Virus record (IMG/VR): IMGVR_UViG_3300043411_001170
Span: 1 to 64,000 of that record
Direction: 5' to 3' (one strand)
DNA length: 64,000 nucleotides
Source of the DNA: a virus
Made by a program: the position numbers and the translations under genes. The notes under the pieces were generated by a model, which was not told the origin of the DNA, ran no database searches, and saw only the letters and a list, made by a program, of their open reading frames with translations. This document shows, one piece after another, positions 34,801-45,038 of the stretch; positions within the stretch are counted from its first letter, which is position 1; each line of letters begins with the position of its first letter.

Positions 34801-37800
34801 TTAGTAATTTAGAAATGTCAGATCTTGTCAAAATAAAGTCGGAATTAGAACAGTCCTATAAAACAGAATCTGAAGCCGCAAAGAAACAAAGAGCAGAAAT
34901 CTTCCGTTTATCGGACGAACAGAGAGCATTAAAAAGAAGACAAGAGGTTCTTAATAAGTTGTTAGATCTGTCCGTAGAAATGGGCGTATCGAGAGTAAAT
35001 GCAAAGGATGTCATTTATGATCTAAAGACACCCACTGAATTACAGAAAGATTTGGCTATTGCCAACTCAAATCTAAAGAAAACATTACTATCTATCGCTT
35101 CTGTAGAAGAACAAATCTCTGTCGAAGAAGATACTTTTAATAGAAAATCCTTAGAGATACACTTAGAAGGAATTAGACACATTGAGAAAAGACAATTAGA
35201 AATAAAAGAAAAATTAGAGCAAGATTTAGAAAAAAGAAAAGTCCAGTATGAAGCAGAATCTGCGGCTGTAAAAATACAAAAAGCCTTAAAGAAGAATAGA
35301 TACGAAAAGATCTTAGATCAAGAGTCTTTTGATTACAAAATTCAAAATAAGATAAATGAGTTGGAAGAACTCAGACTACAACATTTTGATGATCCAAATG
35401 ACGAGGCTAGGAGATTAGAGAAGATAAAGAAACTTGATTTAACTATTAAGGATATGAAAATCCAATCGAGAAGCATAAATGTTAATATTATGCGAAATAT
35501 GTCTGATGAAATGGATGCTCTTGCAAAAGATTATGATAACAAATCTGATCTTCCAAAAGCACAAGATAACTACAAGGCTGTAGTAGACTATCTTAATAGT
35601 ATTATTAAGAAGCTTGTGCGTTTTGAGGGTGATAATAGTCATATCCGTGATAAAATAGAAACTCGTGATAAGTTAGATAACTTAGTTAAAGAACTAGGTA
35701 ATAAAGATGGAAAATGGACTCCGTCTCAATATACTATTTTACGAAAATATCTATTGGAAAACACCAATAGACTAGACAATAAGACTACAGAGCAGCAGAT
35801 TGCAGAGTTAGACAACTATAGCACTAAGCAATTTAAAACTGAGCATGACACTCTGAAATCACAAATCGAAGACGAAGAGAAGAAGACAGAAGCAGATACT
35901 AGAGATGCCTATGTTTCTCGTTATAGAGAGATGAGAAAGAATGCTCAAGATGAATCGGCAATTCATTTGCGTTATGCTTCACCTAAAGTAATTTTTGCAA
36001 AAATTGAAGAATTACTAAAGCAGTCAAAAGATAAGTCTAAAATTCCTGCCTTGGAAGGTGAATTTGCAGAAATGACTAATCTTACATCCCTTGGTGACGA
36101 TGGGATTAACGTTAAGACCTATAACAAGATATATACTCTAATGGAATCCGTATGGTCACAGATCTATGTAAGATCTGCTATGATCGAAAAGAATAATATG
36201 GAGAGTAAATTAAATAGTCTTCTCGATAAAAAAGATCAGATGGAAGAAGAGAAGGCAAGCATGGAAGCTGATAAGTCTGTATCAAAAGAAGATATGAAGA
36301 GACACCTGTCTAGTATGGAAGATCTACAGAGATCAATTAAAAAAGTTGAAAAGCACTTAGAAGATTTTTCAACTAAAACAGGAATTTCTTCACAGATTGA
36401 GGATAAGGACAAAGAAGCCAGCATTATCGAGCTTGTCAAGAATATGGAGCAGTATATCGCCTATATTTCTGGATCTGCTCCATTGCTACTAAAGAAAGTT
36501 CCTAAAAAGGAATTGGATATCTATAGAGATATTCACAGAAAGGCTATTAAAACAGCACCTAATTTGATGTCTCTATTTGAGGGTAGAATAGAAACTCTTA
36601 GAAATAAACATGTTTCTGTTCTTTACGGAGATATCAAAAAGAAACTGCTTACAGACGGTTTAAATATAGATTCTAATATCATCAAATTGCATACCATCTC
36701 TGATGTATTTAGTGATTACGATAATGCTATCACAATGAATGCCAATATTATGGCATCTTCTGAAGTTATTCGTAATAGCATGAAACATCTATTAACAAGT
36801 GATGATGTAAAAATTGAAAGTAACAATGACGCATTAGCAAGAAAGTTATGGGATTTTTACTTTGAATTAATCAAAGTATCTGGAGATGAAGCTTTACATG
36901 TAAAAGACATTGATGATAGATTACAGGAAATAGATGCAAGAATCTCTGTAAATGAAGGGGAAATAAGGAAAATTATTGAAGCTGTTGGAAAAGATCTTAA
37001 AGAAACAACTGACCCCACAATTCAAGTTATTGTGGATAAAATAAATAGATCTGAAAAAGGCATAGAATTACCTAAAACTGACTTTAATTTAGATCCAGAA
37101 AAAAAGAATAGTTTAGTTTCTATGTTGCTCCGTCTAAAAGACGAAAGGGTCAAGTTATTAGAAGAAAGAAGAATGGAGAACATTACTAAAACATCTCTCA
37201 ATGGTTTAAGAAGATTGCAAAATATCTGGAGAATCTCACAAATACCCAATAAGCATTTCAAAGATAAAATCTCCAAGACGGTAAAGGGTACAAGTGGTTC
37301 CTTAGATGTCGGTGAAGACAAATATAATGAAGAATATTACAAGAACTTACTAGCTATACTAGAAGGTGACGTTGATCCTTGGACAAAAGGATTCACAGAG
37401 ATACTACTAGAAAAGAGAAAAGAGGACGCTAGACAAGATAACAGAGAAGCAGAAGAAGATAATGAAGATGAGTCAACGGGTTCACAATTTGTAAATAAAC
37501 GAATTGCCACCGTTGTTTGTGAAGCATTACGAGTATTTGCTGGAAAATCTATGGTGAAAAATGAGCAGAATAAAATGCAGGAAGCTGGATGGGTAGAATG
37601 GATTCGTAAAGATCCCAAAAAGCAAAAATCTATCGGTTCGGCTTTATTTAATATCATCAAAAAAGCTGAAAATATTAGAAAATTTGTATTAGCTGGAAAG
37701 AATAATTCCGAAGAAAATAGCTTATTAAATAAGCTTATTTCTTTACCTACTCCAAAATCATTGTTATCCGACACTGGAAAAAGAGAACCTGATTTAACTC

Positions 37801-40061
37801 AAAGAGAAAAGGCAGAAGCTGCAAAAAGCCGTAAATTGTCTGATGCCGATTTTAAGATGCTTGATAATTATTTAGCTATGATGCGTCCTGCTGGAAGTGT
37901 TCCAGACAGAATACAGACAATTATGGGAGAGCGAGCTAGAGCTATTTTTAATCCAAAAACAGCTATTCAATCGATCTATAAATATCTCCCTTCTCTACCT
38001 GTACAGTTTGGATTTATTAATGAAACGCTTTCACAATCTTCCGACACATTAATGCAAACTAATAGAAAGAAGAAAGCGAAAGAACAACAGGTAAAAGTCC
38101 GTTATTACTTGGATGGTACAGTAGAATCAACTATACAAGAAAAAAGAACTAGAGGTAAGTTCGGCCTTACTCAATTAAATGCCTTAAAGGGTTCTTTTAT
38201 TGGTAGTTCCTTCAGTAACGCCATAGCCGTAGCTAAAGTTACAGATAGTTTATTTGACAGTGGATTATTTGTAGATGAAATACTTGATAGATATTCAGGT
38301 ATCGGAATGGTAATGAATATCGGAAATAAAGAAGCGCAGAATTATTTCAAAAAACCCGATGCCTTTACTATGTCAGACTTTAACATAGATATTAGAAGTC
38401 TGCAAGAAGCCTATAGAATGTCCGAGGGGATTATAACAGACGAGGTAAAAGAGATTACACGTAAAATCATTACTTCATTCGGTGAAGTAACAAATGAAAA
38501 AGATCGTGATGCACTTATTAACCTCAATAGATCTCTCATTGAATTAGGAAAAGTATCTCCTACAGAAAACACAGACGGATTCCTAAGACAACATCTTGGG
38601 ATGGGTAATACGGACATTGAAGGAAATAAAGTTGGTTTTTTCTATGACCTGTATAAGGATACCGATATGTTGTCTCCTGAAGCAGGAAGAGTCATGAGCC
38701 AACTAAATTGTTTCTTTATTCAAAAAAAGAAGGGGAAGACTAAGCCTATTTGTTTATTTAATATGAACAAAATACCTAAGAATTTAAAAACATTATCGAA
38801 AGTAAGAATTGAGCTTTTAGCGCTAACAGAGAAGTATGAAAACGAAGTCGTTGATCTTAATCAAATGATTAAGGCAGCCAGAATTGAGAAAGGAAAAACA
38901 AGTACTACAAATAAAAGGGATGTAGCCAGCTATATTGCATCTTTAGTAGAGGCTAAAAGAAAACTCGTAAGAAATATCTTGGATGTAAAATATATTCTAG
39001 ATAAAAGAGGTGCAGGAGAGTACTGCAATACAAAAATTGCAGAATTAAACAGGGAATATGCAATTTTAGAAGAAGATCAAAAAAATAATCCCTTGGAAGC
39101 AAGGGCAGATACTATGAAAGATCTTCAATTAGAAATCCAAGTATACAATGGAGAAAAAACAGCTATTGGAAAATATTTAGCAGTGAGAACAGCAGAATAT
39201 GAAGACACGAAGAAAAAAGAAATAAAGAAATATGGTACTTCTGTGTCCAAGCTAAAGACTTATGATCTTGAAGATATGATTTCGGAAGTAAACACTAAAT
39301 ATACTTCTGTCTTCAATGCTTATAATCTAATAGACCCATCTATTGTACAATCAGAGTGGAATCTTGTAAAACAAGAAAAGAAGCTACGAGAGATGAGAAT
39401 ACCTATCACCTTTAACTTAGACAAAGACATTAATGTCAGTAATTTTATAGAAGAGGAGATGGAAAGATTTAAATCCTTACTTACAAATGAAGAAGATGAA
39501 AATGCAAATGTACAAGATATATTGAGAAGCCACAAAAATTACATAACAAAACTATACAAAGAAGCTATTGTAACAGTTGCCTTATCTCTAAATGGAAATA
39601 GAGAATATGAAGTCGATCTAAAGAGTCGGGAAGTTAATAGAATACTATATGTAGACGAAATGGTTTCATTCTTTGCTAGTGTAAATCCTGTCATAGACGA
39701 ACTATATAATCTAAAACAAAAAACGGATAGTATTATAAATACCCTAAAGGACGTATTACCTGTACTTTCTGATTACAATACATCAGATAAAAATAAACTA
39801 TATGAAGTCGTAAAGAATGAACTCATCAGAGAAAGTGGCGGTGACATCACAGATGAAGATATTGAAGATAACAAAGAATATCAAAATGAAATCTATTTCC
39901 GAATGAATCAAATAATGACAGGAAAGACGGCTAGAAATGAGAATTTCATCAGATATTTAAAAGAAGCTATTTCTGAGTATGGCGGTTCAGCCGTTAACTC
40001 TATATCTGCATATGCAAATGAATCTTTCTCGACTCTAAAAAAGATCGTACAAAAAGTATAA
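31818..40061 (+). CDS. Giant helical protein, 2747 residues
   Basis: This is the largest gene in the window, with a clear TTTTAAGAGG ribosome site. The product is almost entirely helical, rich in Lys, Glu, Asp, Leu and Ile, with many coiled-coil stretches (for example around residues 150-300 and 1100-1200). It starts MLDKNQINKMASLHSLL, similar to the short helices of nearby proteins. A repeat is visible: about residues 945-1030 and 1280-1365 both have a basic Leu helix, then DGKW, SQ, IR(N/K)Y and a following helix. No catalytic motif, signal peptide or membrane span is seen. Possible roles are tape-measure-like, internal-virion or ejected protein. None is supported directly. Confidence 0.8.
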   Translation: MLDKNQINKMASLHSLLTNVRRDIASLMKEHHNIEDSLDTLENQEIVSGVKKASLLPQKAKINKSKTEITNKIASLVKQASTLQAKNDRALRLMFLDGAYAYMSNPAAMEKLLDLVNDLMVADKKRAQDADDDLEVDEQGNAYNKKSVEYAEIVNQLSDRANFSKYKVFSRGPSFPGIINNSGESEATKSQINDKLKDLNSLLDNTLMQASTAIDKFRDTSSVRNRQQFDDKIADEIKNLEKSLASLNKKKDALKKEIDKVENILVNENEDKEKHALTMNFINDKFKKYVTDANELFEILEEGIKQLGEDKVDEAFLADHRDILKKSIASIIQHIDVGIRPTPKSSNPKVFKSYNPNAFEENDVTKLRLIIFLDRLVKKLNINIALVSVTVTDYITGTQEDSLATIKYTPTGSFDNTNLSSREAAALKVKINELVQLGKGTKLGILESDSRIFAAFKELTGFTDDKTKDLSQAQKESYAAWVTSWLGRVDQGWYRNIMSAISGYTKNLKTSYLDSEDVYQTLFFGVSKTQQERLRSVQESSTEVADFYIDPLFLAGLLTCSKKSRGIDLVKDTPILKSVVGVVGKEYLWSDKGNKLSFIFPNNQAILKFINKKTNKIAGSLIRKRSELTMYKIVESDTLMTPRDYRSYIEGLLIREGKLTKTTTPKDKKSLITKKREELEDKNKIKEIRVKMYEASIDAPITGQDGTTFDDSGAGRIEDVSNSLSDMGGLKGTFEYQDTLTSASIFDKGGYSINQIYLDMLSGDKTRLMSLVDSYQDRIVDLLNRNPTVKESLTDSLSGIIPDYVRHSDNLFTSKNVTFYRNQVRSRINSALIPKKRMELHVNKLKMNAILAAEEVFEGNDEWLRDELKKIDPQALSFAGLTRILTSNEYNDPRSPEDNKLVKLEKLLEEVSNQDLTSTVADLNKEYDEQLKKSTDTKYQLDTVQKLIKTLEIKKDGKWDVSQISAIRNYFKTPAFAYSSGKLLGLSDAEIFDKISNLEMSDLVKIKSELEQSYKTESEAAKKQRAEIFRLSDEQRALKRRQEVLNKLLDLSVEMGVSRVNAKDVIYDLKTPTELQKDLAIANSNLKKTLLSIASVEEQISVEEDTFNRKSLEIHLEGIRHIEKRQLEIKEKLEQDLEKRKVQYEAESAAVKIQKALKKNRYEKILDQESFDYKIQNKINELEELRLQHFDDPNDEARRLEKIKKLDLTIKDMKIQSRSINVNIMRNMSDEMDALAKDYDNKSDLPKAQDNYKAVVDYLNSIIKKLVRFEGDNSHIRDKIETRDKLDNLVKELGNKDGKWTPSQYTILRKYLLENTNRLDNKTTEQQIAELDNYSTKQFKTEHDTLKSQIEDEEKKTEADTRDAYVSRYREMRKNAQDESAIHLRYASPKVIFAKIEELLKQSKDKSKIPALEGEFAEMTNLTSLGDDGINVKTYNKIYTLMESVWSQIYVRSAMIEKNNMESKLNSLLDKKDQMEEEKASMEADKSVSKEDMKRHLSSMEDLQRSIKKVEKHLEDFSTKTGISSQIEDKDKEASIIELVKNMEQYIAYISGSAPLLLKKVPKKELDIYRDIHRKAIKTAPNLMSLFEGRIETLRNKHVSVLYGDIKKKLLTDGLNIDSNIIKLHTISDVFSDYDNAITMNANIMASSEVIRNSMKHLLTSDDVKIESNNDALARKLWDFYFELIKVSGDEALHVKDIDDRLQEIDARISVNEGEIRKIIEAVGKDLKETTDPTIQVIVDKINRSEKGIELPKTDFNLDPEKKNSLVSMLLRLKDERVKLLEERRMENITKTSLNGLRRLQNIWRISQIPNKHFKDKISKTVKGTSGSLDVGEDKYNEEYYKNLLAILEGDVDPWTKGFTEILLEKRKEDARQDNREAEEDNEDESTGSQFVNKRIATVVCEALRVFAGKSMVKNEQNKMQEAGWVEWIRKDPKKQKSIGSALFNIIKKAENIRKFVLAGKNNSEENSLLNKLISLPTPKSLLSDTGKREPDLTQREKAEAAKSRKLSDADFKMLDNYLAMMRPAGSVPDRIQTIMGERARAIFNPKTAIQSIYKYLPSLPVQFGFINETLSQSSDTLMQTNRKKKAKEQQVKVRYYLDGTVESTIQEKRTRGKFGLTQLNALKGSFIGSSFSNAIAVAKVTDSLFDSGLFVDEILDRYSGIGMVMNIGNKEAQNYFKKPDAFTMSDFNIDIRSLQEAYRMSEGIITDEVKEITRKIITSFGEVTNEKDRDALINLNRSLIELGKVSPTENTDGFLRQHLGMGNTDIEGNKVGFFYDLYKDTDMLSPEAGRVMSQLNCFFIQKKKGKTKPICLFNMNKIPKNLKTLSKVRIELLALTEKYENEVVDLNQMIKAARIEKGKTSTTNKRDVASYIASLVEAKRKLVRNILDVKYILDKRGAGEYCNTKIAELNREYAILEEDQKNNPLEARADTMKDLQLEIQVYNGEKTAIGKYLAVRTAEYEDTKKKEIKKYGTSVSKLKTYDLEDMISEVNTKYTSVFNAYNLIDPSIVQSEWNLVKQEKKLREMRIPITFNLDKDINVSNFIEEEMERFKSLLTNEEDENANVQDILRSHKNYITKLYKEAIVTVALSLNGNREYEVDLKSREVNRILYVDEMVSFFASVNPVIDELYNLKQKTDSIINTLKDVLPVLSDYNTSDKNKLYEVVKNELIRESGGDITDEDIEDNKEYQNEIYFRMNQIMTGKTARNENFIRYLKEAISEYGGSAVNSISAYANESFSTLKKIVQKV

Positions 40062-40087
40062 TATAAAAATAGGTTAAGAGGTTTATT

Positions 40088-43000
40088 ATGAGCAGCCACA
40101 ATAGTCTATGGGATCTATTCTTATCAGAAGTTGAAAAACAGGAGGCTCCTTACAAGGAGCCATTGACAAAAGAAGCATCTTCTCACTCGTCTAAAGAAAT
40201 ACTACGAGAAGCTTTTACAGAGTATACAGGAACAATTAAAACAGCAGCTACAAAGAAAAAGCCTGTTCTAAAGGAGGTTGTCCAAAGGCAACCTTTTCTT
40301 GAGTCTAGTGAAAGTATAACATCTCTTCTTATGGAAGACTATCAGTATATCGTAAATGATGCTGACGGGGTTATACCTGATTTAATTAGAATTATTCGTT
40401 CCTCAAATAAAGGAACAAGCGAAGAAAAAGAAAAAGCCGTAAAAATTCTTAATGAGTTCAAGAGTGTATTAGAGAGTACAAACTCAAAGATTTTAAGATA
40501 TATAAACGAATTAAAATCGAATAAGAATATATTTTATGCAGAAGAACAAGCATATAGAAATAAAACTATAGAGCTATTTACTAGAATGATTCAATCGGAA
40601 GTGTTGTTAAACTTATTTAGAGATAATATTCAAGACAAGAGAAATAGTACTGACATTAAAGAAGAAGAAGCAGGTGATGAAAAATTAAATAGAGGAACAC
40701 CTATCATATCAAAAGCAGATGGGGAATCTTATGAAGTTGACGAAGATGGACATGTTATATCTACAACAACTTCTAAATTACTAAGCTCAAGACGTACTCA
40801 TACAGTACAAGACATGACAAGAAAGAATACTATTACGAGAGACTTAAATATCTCTTATGTCAATAAATATATTGACAATCTAGTTAAGGATATTTACGAA
40901 AATTCTAATGTCTATCCTATTCCTTTAAAACCTTCAAGAGGAACTAGAGATGAGCAAGTTGCGGATAGAGAGCGTGCTTTAGGATATTTACGTCCAGTAT
41001 TTGAAGTTATTTTGGATACTATTAGAACACAAGTAGTAAATTTAACGGCTGACGCAAATAATCTACTTCAAAAACACCTAGAAGAATTAAAAAGGTTTAA
41101 ATCTGAAGTAAAAAAAGATAAAAATGCAAAAAGGCCCATGTTAGATTTAGAAAATACATTCTTTACTTGGAAAAAAATAGATAAAACCAGAAGTATCACA
41201 TTAGACACCCACAATAAGAACTTGCATTTATACTTACGTCCTATAGTCGTAAATGCAGTGCGTAATATATCAAGCAGTGTAGAAGGATCTACGCATGAAA
41301 AATTAATAGATGATAAATCAAATGATTTTATTCAAAGCGTGCTATACGATGAATCTTCCAATATTAATATTGGTAATATTATCATCAATAAAATTGCTTT
41401 GATTGATATGTCATATAATGAGTCAACAAAGAAAAAACAAGAAACCATCAATGAAGATATGCTGGATTCTTTATATGGGGCAATTTTCAATACGACGGCA
41501 AAAAGTACTGAAGAAAAAACTAAAAAGATTCGTGGCTATGTAAAAGAATATGCAATGGGTGTTATAAATAATTTGGAATCTGGAATAAAAAAGAGCATGA
41601 GCGATAATTATTTCACAGATCTTATCTCTCTGACTTTATCTGAATTTATGCCACTCCATGTAAAAGCAGAGAAAAATAACGTAGAAAATGAACTATTGCT
41701 TGGATTTAATAAATATATACAATCCAGTATCAGATCAAGAAAAGCACCATTTTCAATCAATACTACAGGTATTGGTGACGATTACAGAGCACAATATGGT
41801 GATTTAACAACAAAAGAAGAAAGAAATAAGTCCATAGCCGTGAGTACAGCCATAAGAGAGCTTGTAGGTAAATCACCTGTTAAGGGTGTAGACACCACAA
41901 CTAATAAATTACCAGTATCTGATCTGGATCTTATAAAAGATAAAGAAATAGATGAGCTAGCTAAAACCTATCCTGGCGTTCCTACGGCTATATCAAGAGT
42001 CGTAAATGATTTAATTGGATTAGGATCTAAAGGATCATCCGTTTTAGATGAGTCAACTAAATATATTTTACAAGGAAACGAAGGAAAAGTAGCAAAGAAG
42101 ATAGCAGATATTTTAAATCTAAAAGAAGAACAAGAGATCATAAAAAATAATCCTGATCTTTTAAATTATCCTGAGCCTGAAAGAAAAGAAAAGATCAAAA
42201 AAATCAAAGAAGAGGGATTAGGTGTAAAAGCAAAATTGAAAAAACAGAGAGATAATTTACGACTCTGGTTTATCAATATGGGAATTTCCCCAGATATTAA
42301 AAATCCTTACGATTTTAATTCTAGTATAAATGATGTTAAAATCAAGTTAAAATCTAAGGTCGATCCTCTTATAGAAGTAAGAACAAATCTGATTAATGAA
42401 CTTGAAGGTGTCGGAAAAATAAAAGATCAAGGGTTAAATAAGAAATATGACGAACTATATAATAGGTTCACGAAAGATACAAAGAATGTGATAGAGTTAT
42501 CAACTCTCAAGACCACTTCTCTGGATAAATTAAAAATAACCCCAGAGGTACTTAGAACATTCAAAAGTGTGTTTGATAGCCTATCCAATTATGCAAGTTA
42601 CTATGTAAAGGACACAGAAGAAGCTACCTCTGGGCAAGGTCTTCCAAAAGACGTTATGGATTATACGTCTAGATTAAAGATCAATAACAATACAGACGCT
42701 CTTACATCTAGAATGGGAATACCAAAAGAGTTAGTTAATTTCTTTTTTGAAGAAGTTAATAAACTCATGGAATCTGACAATAAAGCCGATAAGGAAAAGT
42801 TATCAACCATTCTGGGTGAAGTAATAGATGTTTTACTATCCATCAGGGGAAATATCTCAGTCTGTATTAAAGTTTTTACAAATTACGAAAAGAATATAAC
42901 AGATCATAATCCGAGAGGGATTAGTAATATAAATGCAAATTTAATTAATTATGAAGCGGCCTATAAACTACTAATTTCTACAGAAAAAGAATATAAAGAT

Positions 43001-44995
43001 ACGATGGAAACATTGGATACGATAGAGTCAACAAGTAAGGCAAATAAAAATGAAGAAATGAAAAATAGAGAATTAAAGGAAAAAGAAAAAGTAGAATCTA
43101 TTATTTCATTATTAAATGAAGAAGCTGAAAATATAATGAAAAACATTGAGCCAGATGCCATTTTATCAGAAATTGTAGATGAAAAGGCAAATGAGAGTGT
43201 CTATGTCAACAGTAAAGGTATAGATGCTTTGGTAAGAGTAAACCAAATTCCAAGAAAAGTATTCATGTCAGTAGTAGTAGGAAAAGACGATGTATTAGCT
43301 ATCTATGAGCCTAATACAAATAAATTCCTACCTCCTGAGTTCAATACTGATGAATTTAATATTAAAGAAATTAGGGATCAAGATCCTTTAGATTTAGAAG
43401 CTGAATTAAACGAATACTTGTCATCTAAAGATGGATCTAAAATCATTATTGATTACTATAGACAATGTGTAGAAGAAAAATTTGTAGAGTCAGCTAATAG
43501 ATGGGCATTTAAAATATATGTCCAGATTCTAGCTGAAAATGCAAATGAACTATACCCCCATAAAAATAAGTATGATCTTAAGAAAGAGTTGCTAGGAAAT
43601 CTCAAACAATTTTTAGGAAGTTCACAGAACAGGGGTTATGGAGTTCTAGCTTTTAATAAATTCCTTGAAGATAATCAAGGCGTTTCTTTGGCTATATCTC
43701 CAAAAGTCATCTCATTTGTAGAATATATCAATCAGAGCGTATTTAATGGTTCTGATCTTTTAGTTATTGACGATATTACAAAATTGATTGTATATAATCC
43801 GAATGCAAAGTTAACATTAGCAGCTAAACTTCCAGATAGTATATCTATAGCAAAGAGTTTAGCAAATAAAGTAGTAAGTAAGATAGAAACATACCAGAAC
43901 AACAAAAAGGTATTATCTACTCTTATTTCAGAAAAAGAAAGATATATTGAAAAAATCCCATTAGGGGATATAGCGGCTGTATTAAAAGGTATGGCTCAAA
44001 GTAAGGATCAGGCAAATCAAATTCAGTTACAGTTTGAAAAAGACTGGATTGAATACGTACAACTTCTAGTAAAGAACAGGCAGATAGAGGTAGAGGCTGA
44101 CCTACTTGAAAATTTAGGTGTTAGTTCCAAAAATAAATTGTTTGCAAAACAGGATAGAGACAATTTCGATATAGTGGCAAACAAGGCAACAGACTATTTA
44201 AATGAAATTTCAGATAAAGTAGATGAACTACTTGCAGAGATGGACGAAGAAGTAATGGATGAAGAGGGTGATTCTGTACCTCTTAGCCAATTCAGCCCTG
44301 ATTATGCTAAAGGGCTAAGTACTACAAGTATTCTACAGAAACTTAAAAACACTGCAAATCATCTGCAAAAAGATATTAATAAGCAAATTTCTTTAATAGA
44401 GAAGGCAGAACAGAAAGATGAATCAGAGGATGTCGGAATAGATATAAATATATTCTCAGAATTAGATGGTCCTTCTGAATCGACTACAGATGAAGATACA
44501 GAAGCTGGTGAATTATTCGTTCAGGATATAATTGGTTTTGTAAAGGTAGGTGTAGATAAATATGTAGAATTGAAAAGTTTCTTTGACGTAGGTGCTTCTC
44601 AAGAAGCAATCTTAAAAGCAAATGATATGTGGGAAAAGAGACTAGAAAGAGTAAAGATTGTAGAAGAAGCTCAAGCAGCTAGTAAAGGCGGAACAAAAGG
44701 TGTCAAACAAGAGGGAGGAGAAGAAGAGGATGTTGACACTTCAGGTCTATCAGAGGACGATAAGATGCTTTTGGAAATGGGACTTTTACAGGTAGAAACC
44801 CCTGCTACACCAGCAGCAAAACCCAAGATACAAGATACTAGAGTCGATACTAAGATTAAGAAACCAAGAGCAAATAAAAAGAAACCTGATAACACATCAA
44901 AAGCTATGACCTCGGCTCAAGTTAGAACTCTTTCACCAGAAGAAAGAGAAATCGGTATGAGTATTACTATAGTTAAGCCGACAAAAAAGAAGTAA
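40088..44995 (+). CDS. Second giant helical protein, 1635 residues
   Basis: It starts 27 bases after the 2747-residue gene with a TTAAGAGG site and has the same composition: charged helices and coiled coils, no enzymatic motif and no membrane span. The N-terminus (MSSHNSLWDLFLSEVEKQ) is acidic. The C-terminus holds an acidic run followed by a basic Lys/Pro tail (KIKKPRANKKKPDNTSKA) that ends VKPTKKK. Two strong hairpins lie in the first 210 bases of the coding sequence (40144-40161 and 40275-40294). The pair is presumably made together and may form one large virion-associated assembly. That is inference from adjacency and similar make-up. Confidence 0.8.
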   Translation: MSSHNSLWDLFLSEVEKQEAPYKEPLTKEASSHSSKEILREAFTEYTGTIKTAATKKKPVLKEVVQRQPFLESSESITSLLMEDYQYIVNDADGVIPDLIRIIRSSNKGTSEEKEKAVKILNEFKSVLESTNSKILRYINELKSNKNIFYAEEQAYRNKTIELFTRMIQSEVLLNLFRDNIQDKRNSTDIKEEEAGDEKLNRGTPIISKADGESYEVDEDGHVISTTTSKLLSSRRTHTVQDMTRKNTITRDLNISYVNKYIDNLVKDIYENSNVYPIPLKPSRGTRDEQVADRERALGYLRPVFEVILDTIRTQVVNLTADANNLLQKHLEELKRFKSEVKKDKNAKRPMLDLENTFFTWKKIDKTRSITLDTHNKNLHLYLRPIVVNAVRNISSSVEGSTHEKLIDDKSNDFIQSVLYDESSNINIGNIIINKIALIDMSYNESTKKKQETINEDMLDSLYGAIFNTTAKSTEEKTKKIRGYVKEYAMGVINNLESGIKKSMSDNYFTDLISLTLSEFMPLHVKAEKNNVENELLLGFNKYIQSSIRSRKAPFSINTTGIGDDYRAQYGDLTTKEERNKSIAVSTAIRELVGKSPVKGVDTTTNKLPVSDLDLIKDKEIDELAKTYPGVPTAISRVVNDLIGLGSKGSSVLDESTKYILQGNEGKVAKKIADILNLKEEQEIIKNNPDLLNYPEPERKEKIKKIKEEGLGVKAKLKKQRDNLRLWFINMGISPDIKNPYDFNSSINDVKIKLKSKVDPLIEVRTNLINELEGVGKIKDQGLNKKYDELYNRFTKDTKNVIELSTLKTTSLDKLKITPEVLRTFKSVFDSLSNYASYYVKDTEEATSGQGLPKDVMDYTSRLKINNNTDALTSRMGIPKELVNFFFEEVNKLMESDNKADKEKLSTILGEVIDVLLSIRGNISVCIKVFTNYEKNITDHNPRGISNINANLINYEAAYKLLISTEKEYKDTMETLDTIESTSKANKNEEMKNRELKEKEKVESIISLLNEEAENIMKNIEPDAILSEIVDEKANESVYVNSKGIDALVRVNQIPRKVFMSVVVGKDDVLAIYEPNTNKFLPPEFNTDEFNIKEIRDQDPLDLEAELNEYLSSKDGSKIIIDYYRQCVEEKFVESANRWAFKIYVQILAENANELYPHKNKYDLKKELLGNLKQFLGSSQNRGYGVLAFNKFLEDNQGVSLAISPKVISFVEYINQSVFNGSDLLVIDDITKLIVYNPNAKLTLAAKLPDSISIAKSLANKVVSKIETYQNNKKVLSTLISEKERYIEKIPLGDIAAVLKGMAQSKDQANQIQLQFEKDWIEYVQLLVKNRQIEVEADLLENLGVSSKNKLFAKQDRDNFDIVANKATDYLNEISDKVDELLAEMDEEVMDEEGDSVPLSQFSPDYAKGLSTTSILQKLKNTANHLQKDINKQISLIEKAEQKDESEDVGIDINIFSELDGPSESTTDEDTEAGELFVQDIIGFVKVGVDKYVELKSFFDVGASQEAILKANDMWEKRLERVKIVEEAQAASKGGTKGVKQEGGEEEDVDTSGLSEDDKMLLEMGLLQVETPATPAAKPKIQDTRVDTKIKKPRANKKKPDNTSKAMTSAQVRTLSPEEREIGMSITIVKPTKKK

Positions 44996-45005
44996 GAACC
45001 AAATT

Positions 45006-45032
45006 AAAAAGCCCTCTTGATGAGGGCTTTTT
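45006..45032. terminator. Bidirectional terminator
   Basis: An A5/U5-flanked stem (GCCCTC/GAGGGC, 5-base loop) lies between the giant gene ending at 44995 and the convergent gene ending at 45039. It can end both transcripts. Confidence 0.85.
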
Positions 45033-45038
45033 AATTTA

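Noticed and set aside
32120-39535. Long antisense ORFs across the giant gene
   Set aside because: They mirror codon bias of the long plus-strand gene, lack ribosome sites and have unlikely Ser/Phe/Leu-rich translations.
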